A DNA stretch of 64,000 bases from NCBI RefSeq assembly GCF_902833905.1, contig NZ_CADFGP010000017.1:1-64000 (forward strand). The letters are read 5' to 3'. Numbering within the stretch: the stretch's first letter is position 1; each line of letters starts with the position of its first letter. The position numbers were made by a program, and so were the translations under genes. Positions 43,037 to 52,536 of this stretch are shown here, piece after piece. This DNA comes from Paraburkholderia tuberum STM678 (lineage in GTDB: Bacteria > Pseudomonadota > Gammaproteobacteria > Burkholderiales > Burkholderiaceae). Below the pieces are notes generated by a model. The model was given only the letters and a program-made list of their open reading frames with translations. It did no database searches and was not told where the DNA came from.

Positions 43037-43972
43037 ATGTCCCAGTCTTCCTTGCCGCGCGTCGGCTTCATCGGCGCGGGGCGGCTCGCGCGTTGTCTCG
43101 CGCTCGCGTTTGCGCGCGCCGGCTATCCGGTCACCGCGGTGGCGAGCCGCTCGGCCGATTCCGCGCACCGGCTCGCCGCCCAGATCGCACACTGCGCGGC
43201 CACTGACGACCCGCAACAGGCCGTCGACGCCGCCGATATCGTTTTTTTAGCCGTTCCTGACGACAGCATCGGTACGACAGCGCACACACTCCGCTTTGGA
43301 GGCAATGCGGCCAGCCACCCCGGCAAAGCGCTCGTGCACTGCAGCGGCGCCTCGCCGGTCGAACTGCTCGCGCCAGCGCGCGATCAGGGCGCGGCGATCG
43401 GCGGCTTTCATCCGTTGTATCTATTTAGCGGCGAGCTCGCCGATCTCGAGCGTATCGTCGGCTGCTCGGTGACGATCGAAGCCGACGGCGAACTGAAGGA
43501 GACGCTGACCGCGCTCGCGCTCGCGCTGCGCTGCCATCCGCTGTCGATTCCGCCGGGCGGCCGCATGCTGTATCACGCCGCCGCGCACTACGCGGCGAGC
43601 TTCGCGCTCTGCAGCCTCGCCGAATGCGTGGCGTTGTGGCGCACGCTCGGCTTCGCCGAAGACGACGCGCTGCGCGCGCTGCTGCCGATGCTCGCCGGCA
43701 CGATCGAAACCGCGCGCGACAAAGGCCTGCCGAACGCGCTCGCGGGGCCGGTATCGCGCGGCGACACGGGTGTCGTCGAGAAGCAGCTCGCGCTGCTCGA
43801 AGGCTTCGGCGGCGACCATGCCGCGCTGTATGGTCTGCTGACGCGCCGCGCGGTCAACCTCGCCCGACGTCGCGCAACGCCGGCCGCGACGATTGAAGCG
43901 ATCTCCGAAGCTGTGGAAGAATCGCTGGGCCGCTCGCTGAATCAGGCCGCGGCAGGTGCAAGCGTCAAGTAA
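43037..43972 (+). CDS. Rossmann-like/DUF2520 oxidoreductase-like protein
   Basis: 311 residues from ATG 43037 behind GGAG. VGFIGAGRLARCLALAFARAGY is an NAD(P)-binding Rossmann motif at the N-terminus, FLAVPDDSIG follows, and the C-terminal half (about 150-290) is the DUF2520 helical domain. The fold is like pyrroline-5-carboxylate reductase. Substrate unknown. It begins a run of three plus-strand genes that continues with an EthD protein and YggT. Confidence 0.85.
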   Translation: MSQSSLPRVGFIGAGRLARCLALAFARAGYPVTAVASRSADSAHRLAAQIAHCAATDDPQQAVDAADIVFLAVPDDSIGTTAHTLRFGGNAASHPGKALVHCSGASPVELLAPARDQGAAIGGFHPLYLFSGELADLERIVGCSVTIEADGELKETLTALALALRCHPLSIPPGGRMLYHAAAHYAASFALCSLAECVALWRTLGFAEDDALRALLPMLAGTIETARDKGLPNALAGPVSRGDTGVVEKQLALLEGFGGDHAALYGLLTRRAVNLARRRATPAATIEAISEAVEESLGRSLNQAAAGASVK

Positions 43973-44057
43973 GCCGTGATAATGTGACGTCCGGCGCGCC
44001 GGGCGAACCACGCGACGACCCGCGCCGCGCTTCGGGACCAACAGACGAGAACGCACA

Positions 44058-44378
44058 ATGATCAAGGTCAGCATCCTCTACCCGTACCGGGAAAACGGCC
44101 GCTTCGACATGGACTACTACTGCGCGACCCATATGCCGCTCGCGGCGAAGCTGTTCGGGCCGGCGCTGAAAGGCTGGTCGGTCGACGCGGGCCTGAACGC
44201 CGGGCCGCCCGGCACGCCACCGCCTTACGTGGCCGCGGGACACTTCCTGTTCGATAGCGCGGACGACTTCTATAAAGTGTTCAAGCCCGCGTCCGAGCAA
44301 CTATTAGCGGATATCCCGAACTACACCGACGGCGGCAACGGCACAATCCTGATCAGCGAGGTCCGGATTTCCGTGTGA
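44058..44378 (+). CDS. EthD family protein
   Basis: 106 residues with a ferredoxin-like alpha/beta-barrel fold: KVSILYPYRENGRFDMDYYCATHMPLAAKLFG contains the conserved His of the family (THMPLA), and the end ILISEVRISV closes the barrel. Related proteins catalyse or assist small isomerase or oxygenation reactions. Exact role unknown. Confidence 0.82.
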   Translation: MIKVSILYPYRENGRFDMDYYCATHMPLAAKLFGPALKGWSVDAGLNAGPPGTPPPYVAAGHFLFDSADDFYKVFKPASEQLLADIPNYTDGGNGTILISEVRISV

Positions 44379-44535
44379 TGCCGGACAGACAGCCATCGGG
44401 AGGCGGCGCGCAATGACGTCGAACCTCCGGTTGGCTAACCGGGTAAATCCAGAAAACCGCCGGCACGCACCGATCGGGCGACGCCGGCAGCCCGCGGCCG
44501 GTCGGCGGCCGTCATCAGAAGCATAAGGACACGAG

Positions 44536-45099
44536 ATGTTTGGCGATATCGCCCGTTTTCTGCTCAATACCGTTTTCACGCTGTTTGGCGCCGCGCTGCT
44601 GTTGCGCGCGTGGCTACAGGTTGTGCGCCTGCCGCCGTACAACCCGGTCTCGAACGCCGTGCTGCAGGCGACCAACTGGATCGTGCTGCCGCTGCGGCGC
44701 ATCCTGCCGAGCACGCGCAACATCGACTGGGCGAGCGTGGTCGCGACGCTGATCGCCGCGATCATCTACGTCGTCCTGATGATCGTGCTGACGGGCGCGG
44801 ATCCGCTGACGCTCGTGCCGACGCTGCTGATCGTCGCGGTGCTCACCGCGATCAAGTGGGCGCTCAATCTGATCATCTGGATGACGATCCTGATGGCGCT
44901 GCTGTCGTGGCTCAATCCGCGTTCGCCCGCGATGCCGATTCTGTATCAGCTGACCGCGCCGTTTCTGAATCCGTTGCGTCGCGTGCTGCCGAAATTCGGC
45001 GGTATCGATCTGTCGCCGATCCTGCTGTTCGTGATCGTGCAGGTGCTGCAGATGGTCGTCACGCGCGCGGCGGTTCAGCTGACTTATATTGTGATCTGA
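44536..45099 (+). CDS. YggT family membrane protein
   Basis: 187 residues with two copies of the YggT unit: LLLRAWLQVVRLPPYNPVSNAVLQATNWIVLPLRR and, after helices, MALLSWLNPRSPAMPILYQLTAPFLNPLRRVLP. Four membrane segments. The family is linked to osmotic stress and cell-division proteins. AAGGACACGAG precedes the ATG. Confidence 0.88.
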   Translation: MFGDIARFLLNTVFTLFGAALLLRAWLQVVRLPPYNPVSNAVLQATNWIVLPLRRILPSTRNIDWASVVATLIAAIIYVVLMIVLTGADPLTLVPTLLIVAVLTAIKWALNLIIWMTILMALLSWLNPRSPAMPILYQLTAPFLNPLRRVLPKFGGIDLSPILLFVIVQVLQMVVTRAAVQLTYIVI

Positions 45100-45157
45100 G
45101 CTGATTGCGCGGGAAAGTTGGGCTGACGCGCGGCGGCCGCTTGAGTCGGCGCGGCTT

Positions 45158-46741
45158 CTACACGGCTGCCGCGAAATCGCGGCTCTCCCCCGTCCGGAAC
45201 ACCGACACCGTCTTCTTCATCCTGCGCGCCTGCGTCTCGAGCGATTGCGCGGCCGCCGCGGCCTGTTCGACGAGCGCCGCGTTCCGCTGCGTGGTCTCAT
45301 CCATCTGCGTGACGGCCTGGCCGACCTGGTGAATGCTGCGGTTCTGCTCTTCGGAGGCCGTTGCGATCTCGCTGACGATATCCGACACGCGATGAATCGC
45401 GGCCTTGATATCCGCCATCGTCGTGCTGACTTCGGCTGCCTGCTGCGTGCCGCCTTCGATGATCGCGACCGACGTCGTGATCATCTCCTTGATCTCCTTG
45501 GCCGCGCTCGCCGAGCGCTGCGCGAGGTTGCGCACCTCGCTCGCGACCACCGCGAAACCGCGCCCCTGCTCGCCCGCGCGCGCGGCCTCGACCGCCGCGT
45601 TCAACGCGAGAATATTGGTTTGGAACGCAATGCCCTCGATCACGCCGGTGATCTCCGAGATTTTCGTCGAACTGCCGCTGATATCACCGATGGTGCGCAC
45701 CATGCCCTCGACGGCAGTGTTGCCGGTGTTGGCGACCTGTGCCGCCTCAGTCGCGAGCGCGCTCGCGTTGCGCGCGTTGTCGCTGTTGCGGGTGACGGTC
45801 TGCGTCAATTCCGACATGCTCGCCGCGGTCTGTTCGAGCGAAGCGGCCTGCTCTTCGGTGCGAGCGGACAGATCGATGTTGCCGCTCGCGATCTGCTGCG
45901 AAGCGATGCTGACCGACTCGGCGCTTTCGCGAATCGAACCGATCGTCGCCGCGAGACGCTCCTGCATGTGCGCGACCGCGCGCAAGATGCTGCCGTCGTC
46001 GGCGGCGCCGGTGTGCAGTCGCTGGCTCAAGTCGCCGCCCGCGATCTGCTCGACGACCTTCGCGACTTCGGCCGGTTCGCCGCCGATCTGCCGCACGACC
46101 GCGCGCGTCACCAGCAGCCCCAGGCCGATCGCAACCGCGACGCCGACGACCGCGCAGCTCGCGATCCACCACGTCACCGAGCGAACCATCTCGACGCCGT
46201 TCGCGACACGCTGCCTGGCCAACTCGTCCCGCACGTCGGACAGCTTGATCATCAGCGTGCGCAGCTTGACGTGCAGCGGGTCGGTGGTCGATTTGAGCTC
46301 GGCGAGCGCGCCGCTCTGATCGCCCTGATCGGCCAGCGCCATCACCTTCGCGACCGAACTCATATAGGCCGGATAGGCGGCGTCGAAGTCGCTCAGCAAT
46401 TGCTTCTGCGCGTCGGTGGTCGCATGCTTGCGCTCGTAGTCGAATGCCGACAGCATCGCCGCTTCACCGCCGTGATTCAGGCGCACCGTATCGGCGCGGC
46501 CTGCCGGCTCCGGATTCAGGATGTACGAATAGAGGCGCCGGAAGTGCGAAGCCGCCTGCCACGCGGCGGTGCCGTCGTCGCGCACAGGCACGAATTCGCG
46601 GTCGTACATTTCGGTTTGCATCGTCGCGACTTCGCGCACCTTCAGCACACCGACCGTGCCGACGATGGCCGTTACGAACGCGCACAGCATCAAGGAGCCG
46701 ACAAGCTTCTGGCTCAGTTTCAGATTGGAAAGCCACTGCAT
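45158..46741 (-). CDS. Methyl-accepting chemotaxis protein
   Basis: 527 residues from ATG 46741 (MQWLSNLKLSQKLVGSLML). Two membrane segments (about 11-32 and 190-210) flank a four-helix-bundle sensor with Arg-rich MYDREFVPVRDD and LLSDFDAAYPAYM. A HAMP domain follows (about 212-265), then the signalling coiled coil with the invariant tip EGIAFQTNILALNAAVEAARAGEQGRGFAVVASEVR, split over residues about 370-405. It ends FRTGESRDFAAAV with no CheR-binding pentapeptide. Ligand unknown. Confidence 0.93.
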   Translation of the reverse strand: MQWLSNLKLSQKLVGSLMLCAFVTAIVGTVGVLKVREVATMQTEMYDREFVPVRDDGTAAWQAASHFRRLYSYILNPEPAGRADTVRLNHGGEAAMLSAFDYERKHATTDAQKQLLSDFDAAYPAYMSSVAKVMALADQGDQSGALAELKSTTDPLHVKLRTLMIKLSDVRDELARQRVANGVEMVRSVTWWIASCAVVGVAVAIGLGLLVTRAVVRQIGGEPAEVAKVVEQIAGGDLSQRLHTGAADDGSILRAVAHMQERLAATIGSIRESAESVSIASQQIASGNIDLSARTEEQAASLEQTAASMSELTQTVTRNSDNARNASALATEAAQVANTGNTAVEGMVRTIGDISGSSTKISEITGVIEGIAFQTNILALNAAVEAARAGEQGRGFAVVASEVRNLAQRSASAAKEIKEMITTSVAIIEGGTQQAAEVSTTMADIKAAIHRVSDIVSEIATASEEQNRSIHQVGQAVTQMDETTQRNAALVEQAAAAAQSLETQARRMKKTVSVFRTGESRDFAAAV

Positions 46742-46949
46742 CTTGGGAAGATCTCTTGATCGGGATGGGAAGCGCCGGGTTTGTGCCGGCTTGCGGGAGC
46801 GCAAGCGCACGGTGTTGGGCAGTATTCGGATTAACGGCAGGCGCAGACAAAGTCTGAAGGCTCGCGCCGTTCGAACCGCAGAAGCGAAAAGACGGGTCGG
46901 CTGCTCGTGCGCGCGAGCCATACCCCTGCCCAAACGGCCCAAAAGCCTG

Positions 46950-46955
46950 TAAAAT
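46950..46955 (+). promoter_or_regulatory. -10 box of tRNA-Gly
   Basis: TAAAAT ten bases before the tRNA; the -35 region is weak. Confidence 0.4.
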
Positions 46956-46965
46956 CGCGAGTTCT

Positions 46966-47039
46966 GCGGGCGTCGTATAATGGTAATACCCTAGCTTCCC
47001 AAGCTAGAGCCGTGGGTTCGATTCCCATCGCCCGCTCCA
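46966..47039 (+). tRNA. tRNA-Gly(CCC)
   Basis: 74 bases. Acceptor GCGGGCG/CGCCCGC closes, the anticodon loop TTCCCAA gives CCC, the T loop TTCGATT is standard and CCA is encoded. Confidence 0.96.
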
Positions 47040-47074
47040 CTTTCCCGCTGAGTGTTCAGCGGAATCCAGCAAGA

Positions 47075-47101
47075 GCCGCCTCCCTGAAGGCGGCTTTTTT
47101 G
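47075..47101 (+). terminator. Intrinsic terminator after tRNA-Gly
   Basis: GCCGCCT (47075-47081)/AGGCGGC (47088-47094) with a six-base loop and seven T. Confidence 0.88.
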
Positions 47102-47165
47102 TAGTAGCAACGGCCCGGCACAGCGCGCAAGCCGCGCAGCCCCCACCCTTGCAGCAGCATCGACG

Positions 47166-47972
47166 ATGATCCACGATCCAAACGACTCCGGTCTCCCGGA
47201 CGACGCCCCGCCCCCCACGAGCGCAGCCGACCAGCCCGCCGGCAACGAGACGAACGACGTCGACGGCACGCCGGGTGCAACGCCGGCAGACACGCTTCAT
47301 TACCGCCGCATCCGCAGCTTCGTCACGCGCGCAGGTCGCGTGTCGACCGGCCAGCGCCGCGCGCTCGATGAGTTCGGCCCGCGCTTCGTCGTGCCCTATG
47401 CACCACAACAACCCGACTGGACCGGCGTGTTCGGCCGCGAAGCGCCGCGCGTGCTGGAGATCGGCTTCGGCATGGGCGCCACCACCGCGGAGATCGCCGC
47501 GCACCGTCCCTCCGACGACTTCCTGGGCGTCGAAGTCCACGAGCCCGGCGTCGGCGCGTTGCTGAAGCTGATCGGCGAGCAGTCGCTGACGAACATCCGC
47601 ATCATCCAGCACGACGCGGTCGAAGTGCTCGAGCACATGATCGCGCCCGACAGCCTCGACGGCGTGCACATCTTTTTCCCCGACCCGTGGCACAAGGCGC
47701 GCCATCACAAGCGCCGGCTGATCCAGCCGAAGTTCGTCGCCCTGCTCGTGTCGCGTCTGAAGCCGGATGCGTATCTGCATTGCGCGACCGACTGGCAGAA
47801 CTACGCCGAACAGATGCTCGAAGTGCTCGGCGCCGATCCGCGGCTCGAAAACACCGCCGACACCTACGCGCCGCGGCCCGACTATCGTCCGGTGACGAAG
47901 TTCGAACGGCGCGGCCTGCGGCTCGGCCACGGCGTGTGGGACCTCGTGTTCCGCAAGCGCGGCGCCGCGTAA
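47166..47972 (+). CDS. trmB: tRNA (guanine-N7-)-methyltransferase
   Basis: 268 residues; the first 50 or so are a disordered Asp/Pro/Ala extension. The SAM site VLEIGFGMGATTAEIAA, the FLGVEVHEPGVGALL loop and FFPDPWHKARHHKRRLIQ are diagnostic of TrmB, which methylates G46 in the tRNA variable loop. It lies just after a tRNA gene but has its own unit, ended by the hairpin at 47996. Confidence 0.94.
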   Translation: MIHDPNDSGLPDDAPPPTSAADQPAGNETNDVDGTPGATPADTLHYRRIRSFVTRAGRVSTGQRRALDEFGPRFVVPYAPQQPDWTGVFGREAPRVLEIGFGMGATTAEIAAHRPSDDFLGVEVHEPGVGALLKLIGEQSLTNIRIIQHDAVEVLEHMIAPDSLDGVHIFFPDPWHKARHHKRRLIQPKFVALLVSRLKPDAYLHCATDWQNYAEQMLEVLGADPRLENTADTYAPRPDYRPVTKFERRGLRLGHGVWDLVFRKRGAA

Positions 47973-47995
47973 CGCGACGAGACGGCAAGCCAACG

Positions 47996-48027
47996 AAAAA
48001 AGGTCCGCACATACGCGGACCTTTTTT
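47996..48027. terminator. Bidirectional terminator between trmB and uppP
   Basis: AGGTCCGC (48001-48008)/GCGGACCT (48015-48022) flanked by A and T runs; the two genes converge on it. Confidence 0.9.
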
Positions 48028-48043
48028 CATCGCACGGCAAATC

Positions 48044-48880
48044 TCAATCGGCCCAGCTCAACCCGCCGCTATAACCGATCAGCAGGATCAGCAGGCCAAA
48101 GCCGATCCGATACCACGCGAACACCGTGAAGTCGTGCGACGCGACATAGCGCAGCAGCCAGCGGATGCAGACGAACGCACTGACGAACGCGGCCGCGAAG
48201 CCGAGCGCGAAGCTGCCGAGCGCATCGGTGGTGAGCAGGTGCCAGTCCTTGTACAGCTCGTAGGCCGTCGCGCCGAAGATGATCGGAATCGCGAGAAAGA
48301 ATGAAAACTCGGTCGCGGCGCGGCGCTCGATGCCGAACAGCATGCCGCCGATGATCGTCGAGCCCGAGCGCGAGGTCCCCGGAATCAGCGCGAAGCACTG
48401 CGCGAGGCCGACTCTCAACGCATCGAGCGGGCTCAGATCGTCGATGCTGCGCACCCGCACCGCCGCGTCGCCGCGCGCGCGCTGGCGCGCCTCCGCCCAC
48501 AGGATCACGACGCCACCCGCGACCAGCGCAAACGCGACCGGCACCGGTGAAAACAGCGCCTCCTTGATCGACTTCTCGAACAGCAGGCCGAGCACGACTG
48601 CCGGAATCGTCGCAATGATCACGTTCAGCGCGAAGCGGCGCGCCTCGGGCCGGCTCGGCAGCCCCACGATCACGTTGCCGATGCGGCGGCGAAACTCCCA
48701 GCACACGGCGAGAATCGCGCCGAGCTGGATCACGACATCGAAGGTCTTCGCGTGCTCGTCGGAGAAATCCAGCAGACTGCCGACGACAATCAAATGCCCG
48801 GTGCTCGACACCGGCAAGAACTCCGTCAAACCCTCGACCACGCCGAGAATCAGCGCCTTGCAAGCCAGTAACCAATCCAT
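48044..48880 (-). CDS. uppP: Undecaprenyl-diphosphate phosphatase
   Basis: 278 residues, about eight membrane segments. GVVEGLTEFLPVSSTGHLIV (Glu-rich motif) and ALIPGTSRSGSTIIGGML (PGxSRSG motif) form the active site of the UppP/BacA family. It recycles the lipid carrier for cell-wall synthesis and can give bacitracin resistance. Confidence 0.95.
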   Translation of the reverse strand: MDWLLACKALILGVVEGLTEFLPVSSTGHLIVVGSLLDFSDEHAKTFDVVIQLGAILAVCWEFRRRIGNVIVGLPSRPEARRFALNVIIATIPAVVLGLLFEKSIKEALFSPVPVAFALVAGGVVILWAEARQRARGDAAVRVRSIDDLSPLDALRVGLAQCFALIPGTSRSGSTIIGGMLFGIERRAATEFSFFLAIPIIFGATAYELYKDWHLLTTDALGSFALGFAAAFVSAFVCIRWLLRYVASHDFTVFAWYRIGFGLLILLIGYSGGLSWAD

Positions 48881-48970
48881 CCGTGCCCCTTATCGCGGTA
48901 GGTTGTCACAACGAAATGGGCCCGCACGGTCATGACTGGCATGCGCGGCCCACGTGGCCGCGCGTGCCAG

Positions 48971-49564
48971 TCATCTTTCGACGATCTGCACGCGTATGCC
49001 GTTTGTAAGGATCGTGATTGTACCGGGTTCGTAGTTGACGCCGGCAAATTGCAGTTGCTCGGGCTTGAACGTGTAGATCGGATAGTTGGTCAGCAATTGG
49101 GTCGCGAGCAGCGCCGCGGCCGCGTTGATCTGCTGCGTGTACATCTGCGCCTCGCCGCTCACGCTGACGTTGTCGACACTCGGCGACTTGAGGATCACCG
49201 AACGGCTCGCCGCGTCGTATGCAAGTTCACTCGACAGCGTGAACACGCCATCGACCGGCTGCCGCAGGAACGGACTCGCGAAACGCGCGTCGAGCTTTAC
49301 CTGCACGCGGTTCGCATCGGGCAGCATGCCCACCACCGGATTGCTCAGCGCGACATCGAACACCTGCGACACCGTGCGCTGATACGGGAACTTGCGCTGC
49401 ACGGCCTCCTGCACCTGCTTCTGCGAGAACGTGTAGTGCGACGGCATGAACGGAAACGTCGGGCTCGCGCAAGCCGCGAGCGACACAGTGATGCCAAGCA
49501 CGCTGCAGCCGGTCAGCGCAGCGCGCAGAAAGCGGCGCCGGGCCGGCGCTGCGGGTCGAGTCAT
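48971..49564 (-). CDS. DUF1439 lipoprotein
   Basis: 197 residues. An N-terminal signal with twin arginines (RRRFLRA) and a lipobox-like LAAC at about 30-33 predict an acylated periplasmic or outer-membrane protein. YTFSQKQVQEAVQRKFPYQ and the beta-rich rest match DUF1439 (YceB-like). Function unknown. CAGGAG precedes the ATG. Confidence 0.82.
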   Translation of the reverse strand: MTRPAAPARRRFLRAALTGCSVLGITVSLAACASPTFPFMPSHYTFSQKQVQEAVQRKFPYQRTVSQVFDVALSNPVVGMLPDANRVQVKLDARFASPFLRQPVDGVFTLSSELAYDAASRSVILKSPSVDNVSVSGEAQMYTQQINAAAALLATQLLTNYPIYTFKPEQLQFAGVNYEPGTITILTNGIRVQIVER

Positions 49565-49648
49565 GCGAAATCTCCTGTGGAAGCCCTTGCGGACATCGGC
49601 TTGCGTTGACGGGTGTGGTCAGCGACGGCGTTTACCACATGCCGTGCG

Positions 49649-49951
49649 TCATGGATGGGATGCCGGTTGTGTTTGCGCCTCGAGTTGCGTGAGCCACGCG
49701 AGCGCTTCGCCGCGATTCGCGCCGCACATCTCGAGTTGCGGCTGCAGACCCGAGCAGCATGCGGGCCGCTCCGGCCGGCCGAAGATCGCGCAGCGCAGAT
49801 CGTCGCCGAGTTGCACGCAGCGCACGCCCGCCGGCTTGCCGTTCGGCATGCCTGGAATCGGGCTCGAAATCGACGGCGCGATACAGCACGCGCCGCAATC
49901 GGGACGGCACGCGTGAGCGTCCACCCATGCACCGTTCAACCTTTGATCCAC
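49649..49951 (-). CDS. YkgJ family cysteine-cluster protein
   Basis: 100 residues from a GTG at 49951 chosen for AGGAAAG six bases upstream; longer frames upstream lack coding character. CRPDCGACC near the N-terminus, GVRCVQL, DLRCAIF and RPACC give the cysteine array that binds zinc or iron in this family. The small size is normal. Function in relatives is unclear. Confidence 0.78.
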   Translation of the reverse strand: MDQRLNGAWVDAHACRPDCGACCIAPSISSPIPGMPNGKPAGVRCVQLGDDLRCAIFGRPERPACCSGLQPQLEMCGANRGEALAWLTQLEAQTQPASHP

Positions 49952-50129
49952 GTCATCTTTCCTGAACTCAAACCTTGGCAACGTATTGCCAGACCCGCAT
50001 TGTGCCACTGCCTGTCCGTGTGACCTTTTTACACAATCGGGTGCCGCGGGCACGCACGTAAACTCGAAGCTGCTGACTGACCATGACACGCGGCACGCTG
50101 CGAGAGCCGCCCACCGTCCGACACCGCTC

Positions 50130-51515
50130 ATGTCCCAAACCGACGCCCTGTTCCGCCCCGACCTGCTCGCGCGCTACAGCGCGAACGGTCCCCGGTATAC
50201 GTCCTATCCGACCGCGCCGCAGTTCCGCGAATCGTTCGACACCGCCGACTATCACCGCGCCGCCGCCGACCCGGGTGCCGCGTCGACCGATCTGTCTCTG
50301 TACTTCCACATTCCGTTTTGCGACACCGTGTGCTTCTACTGCGGCTGCAACAAGGTCGTGACGAGAAATCGCGCGCATGCGCGCCCGTACCTTGAGCGGC
50401 TCAAACGCGAAATCGGTTTGCAGGCCGCGTGTTTCGATACGCAGCGGCCCGTCTCGCAATTGCATTGGGGCGGCGGCACGCCGACGTTTTTGTCGCATGA
50501 CGAGATGGCCGAGCTGATGGCCGCGACGCGCGAGCACTTCAAACTTCTGTCCGACGATCGAGCCGAATATTCGATCGAGGTCGATCCGCGCGAGGCGTCG
50601 CCCGACACGGTCGCGTTTCTGCGCCGCCTCGGCTTCAACCGGCTGAGCCTGGGCGTGCAGGACTTCGATCCGCGCGTGCAGCAGGCGATCAATCGCATCC
50701 AGCCGTTCGAGATGACCGCATCGGTGATGCAGGCGGCGCGCACGTACGGTTTTCATTCGATCGGCGTCGATCTGATTTACGGGCTGCCGCATCAAACCGT
50801 CGCGAGCTTCAGCCGCACGCTCGACACGATGCTCGAACTGGCGCCGGACCGGCTGTCGGTGTTCGCGTATGCGCACATGCCGCAGCTCTTCAAGATGCAG
50901 CGCCAGATGGATCCCGCGACGCTGCCGTCGAGCGAGGAGCGGCTGGCTCTGCTGCAACGGGTCGTCGAACGGCTGACTGAAGCGGGCTATGTGTACATCG
51001 GCATGGATCACTTCGCGCTGCCCACCGACGAGCTCGCTCGCGCGCAGGCGCAGCGCACGCTGCATCGCAATTTCCAGGGCTATAGCACGCGGGCCGAGTG
51101 CGATCTGATCGGTTTTGGCGCCTCGTCGATCGGCAAGGTCGGCGACGTGTACGCGCAGAACGCGCGAGAGCTGCCCGCTTACACCGACTCGATCGATGCG
51201 GGCCGGCTCGCGATCGCGCGCGGCATCCGCCTGTCCGCCGACGACCGTCTGCGGCGCGACGTGATCACGCAGCTGATGTGCAACCTCGAACTGCGCTTCG
51301 ACGAATTCGAAGCGGCGTACGGCATCCACTTCGCCGACACGTTCGCGCCGGAACTCTCGCGTCTGCGTTCATTCGAGGACGACGGGCTGATCTCGCTCGG
51401 CGCACGCAAGCTCGAAGTGCGAATGGCCGGCCGCATGCTCGTGCGCAATCTCGCGATGGTATTTGACCGCTATCTGGGCGAGCAGACGCTCACACGATTC
51501 TCGCGCACGGTCTGA
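50130..51515 (+). CDS. hemN: Oxygen-independent coproporphyrinogen III oxidase
   Basis: 461 residues. GPRYTSYPTAPQF at the N-terminus and the radical-SAM motif FCDTVCFYCGCNKVVT (CxxxCxxC-G-C) are those of true HemN. QLHWGGGTPTFLS, DPREASPDTVAFLRRLGFNRLSLGVQDFD and the C-terminal trip-wire region follow. It decarboxylates coproporphyrinogen under low oxygen. It is followed by tRNA-Leu. Confidence 0.95.
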   Translation: MSQTDALFRPDLLARYSANGPRYTSYPTAPQFRESFDTADYHRAAADPGAASTDLSLYFHIPFCDTVCFYCGCNKVVTRNRAHARPYLERLKREIGLQAACFDTQRPVSQLHWGGGTPTFLSHDEMAELMAATREHFKLLSDDRAEYSIEVDPREASPDTVAFLRRLGFNRLSLGVQDFDPRVQQAINRIQPFEMTASVMQAARTYGFHSIGVDLIYGLPHQTVASFSRTLDTMLELAPDRLSVFAYAHMPQLFKMQRQMDPATLPSSEERLALLQRVVERLTEAGYVYIGMDHFALPTDELARAQAQRTLHRNFQGYSTRAECDLIGFGASSIGKVGDVYAQNARELPAYTDSIDAGRLAIARGIRLSADDRLRRDVITQLMCNLELRFDEFEAAYGIHFADTFAPELSRLRSFEDDGLISLGARKLEVRMAGRMLVRNLAMVFDRYLGEQTLTRFSRTV

Positions 51516-51560
51516 GCACCGCTCGCCGCGAACGCGCTGCGGCGGGTGAAGGCAATCGAC

Positions 51561-51589
51561 TTGCCCGTCTACCGATTTTCGGCCATAAT
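51561..51589 (+). promoter_or_regulatory. Promoter of tRNA-Leu
   Basis: TTGCCC (51561-51566) and CATAAT (51584-51589), 17 bases apart, 50 bases before the tRNA. Confidence 0.6.
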
Positions 51590-51638
51590 CTGCGTCTTCC
51601 TCGCGCGCTGAACTCCCGATGCGCGCGCTGCAGTATCT

Positions 51639-51723
51639 GCCCAGGTGGTGAAATTGGTAGACGCAGGGGACTCAAAATCCCCCGCCGCAAGGCGTGCCGG
51701 TTCGATTCCGGCCCTGGGCACCA
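51639..51723 (+). tRNA. tRNA-Leu(CAA)
   Basis: 85 bases with a long variable arm. Acceptor GCCCAGG/CCTGGGC closes, the anticodon loop CTCAAAA gives CAA, CCA is encoded. It is the insertion neighbour of the broken integrase 200 bases downstream. Confidence 0.96.
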
Positions 51724-51757
51724 AACACTCTTCAACCGGTTTCAACGGTTCATCACG

Positions 51758-51793
51758 AAGCCCCGACAGCTATCGCTGAGCGGGGCTTTTGTT
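51758..51793 (+). terminator. Intrinsic terminator after tRNA-Leu
   Basis: AAGCCCCG (51758-51765)/CGGGGCTT (51781-51788) followed by TTTTG. Confidence 0.8.
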
Positions 51794-51924
51794 TGCTGCA
51801 GTCTCCAAGGGTTCACCAGCGATTACAACCCCCACCAGGGGGTCATTTCGGGGGTTGCCAAGATTCAAGCGCCCGTCGGATGGAAAACGCCCCCAGCAGC
51901 GGCGCGACAACCGGAGACGCAAAC

Positions 51925-52441
51925 ATGGCGCTGACCGATGTCACGATCCGTAACACGAAGCCGGGTAAAAAACAGCAGAAGCTGTACAACGGTGGCGGCC
52001 TGCTGCTTGTCACGCCAACGGGCAGCAAGCGATGGATTTTCAAGTACCGTTTCGCCGGAAAGGAAAAGAGCCTCGCACTTGGCGTCTATCCAGACGTGCC
52101 GCTTGCCGATGCCCGCAAGCGTCGGGACGACGCCCGCGAAAAACTGGCAGCAAAACATTGATCCCGGGGAAGCCAAAAAGGCCGGAAACGCGCCGCCCGC
52201 CTTGCTGCTGCCAATTCATTCAAAGCCGTTGCGCTCGCCTGGATGGAAGAGCGCGGTCAGTCCGTTGAAAGCGGGTCGATATCGCTGGGCCGATTACCTT
52301 GACCGGATCAAGGCCGGGGCCGAAGTCATTCCGATCAAAGGCGGGACGGTCGCCTTACTACCTCAGCGGGACAACCATTTGGAACAGCGCCGCCCGATGA
52401 TGGAAGCGTGGGCCGTGTATGTTTGCGGCATAGAGGATTAG
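51925..52441 (+). pseudogene. P4-type tyrosine integrase, internally deleted
   Basis: ATG 51925 behind GGAGACG. The first 79 codons are an intact arm-DNA-binding domain (MALTDVTIRNTKPGKKQ, then KYRFAGKEKSLALGVYPDVPL). A frame change near 52155 leads to KAVALAWMEERGQSVESG in another frame, and after about 52275 the sequence jumps to integrase C-terminal text: RWADYLDRIKAGAEVIPIK, then HLEQRRPMMEAWAVYVCGIED and stop. The whole catalytic core is missing. The two tail segments come from two different integrase ends, so the locus records at least two recombination events. Confidence 0.8.
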
Positions 52442-52490
52442 TTCAGAAGTGCGGCCCATAACACTCGCGCTGTGCCTTACAAGCTCGCAC
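52385..52490 (+). repeat. Integrase C-terminal tail repeat, copy 2
   Basis: Same 75-85 base element as at 17479 and 18387, here encoding MMEAWAVYVCGIED and the stop, convergent with the DUF4279 gene. Confidence 0.75.
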
Positions 52491-52518
52491 AAAAAAGCCG
52501 ACTCGCGAGGATCGGCTT
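52491..52518 (-). terminator. Terminator of toxin/immunity copy 2
   Basis: On the minus strand AGCCGATC ... GAGTCGGCT followed by TTTTTT; the same hairpin as behind the other two DUF4279 genes. Confidence 0.75.
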
Positions 52519-52536
52519 GTGCATTCGAGCGAGGCT

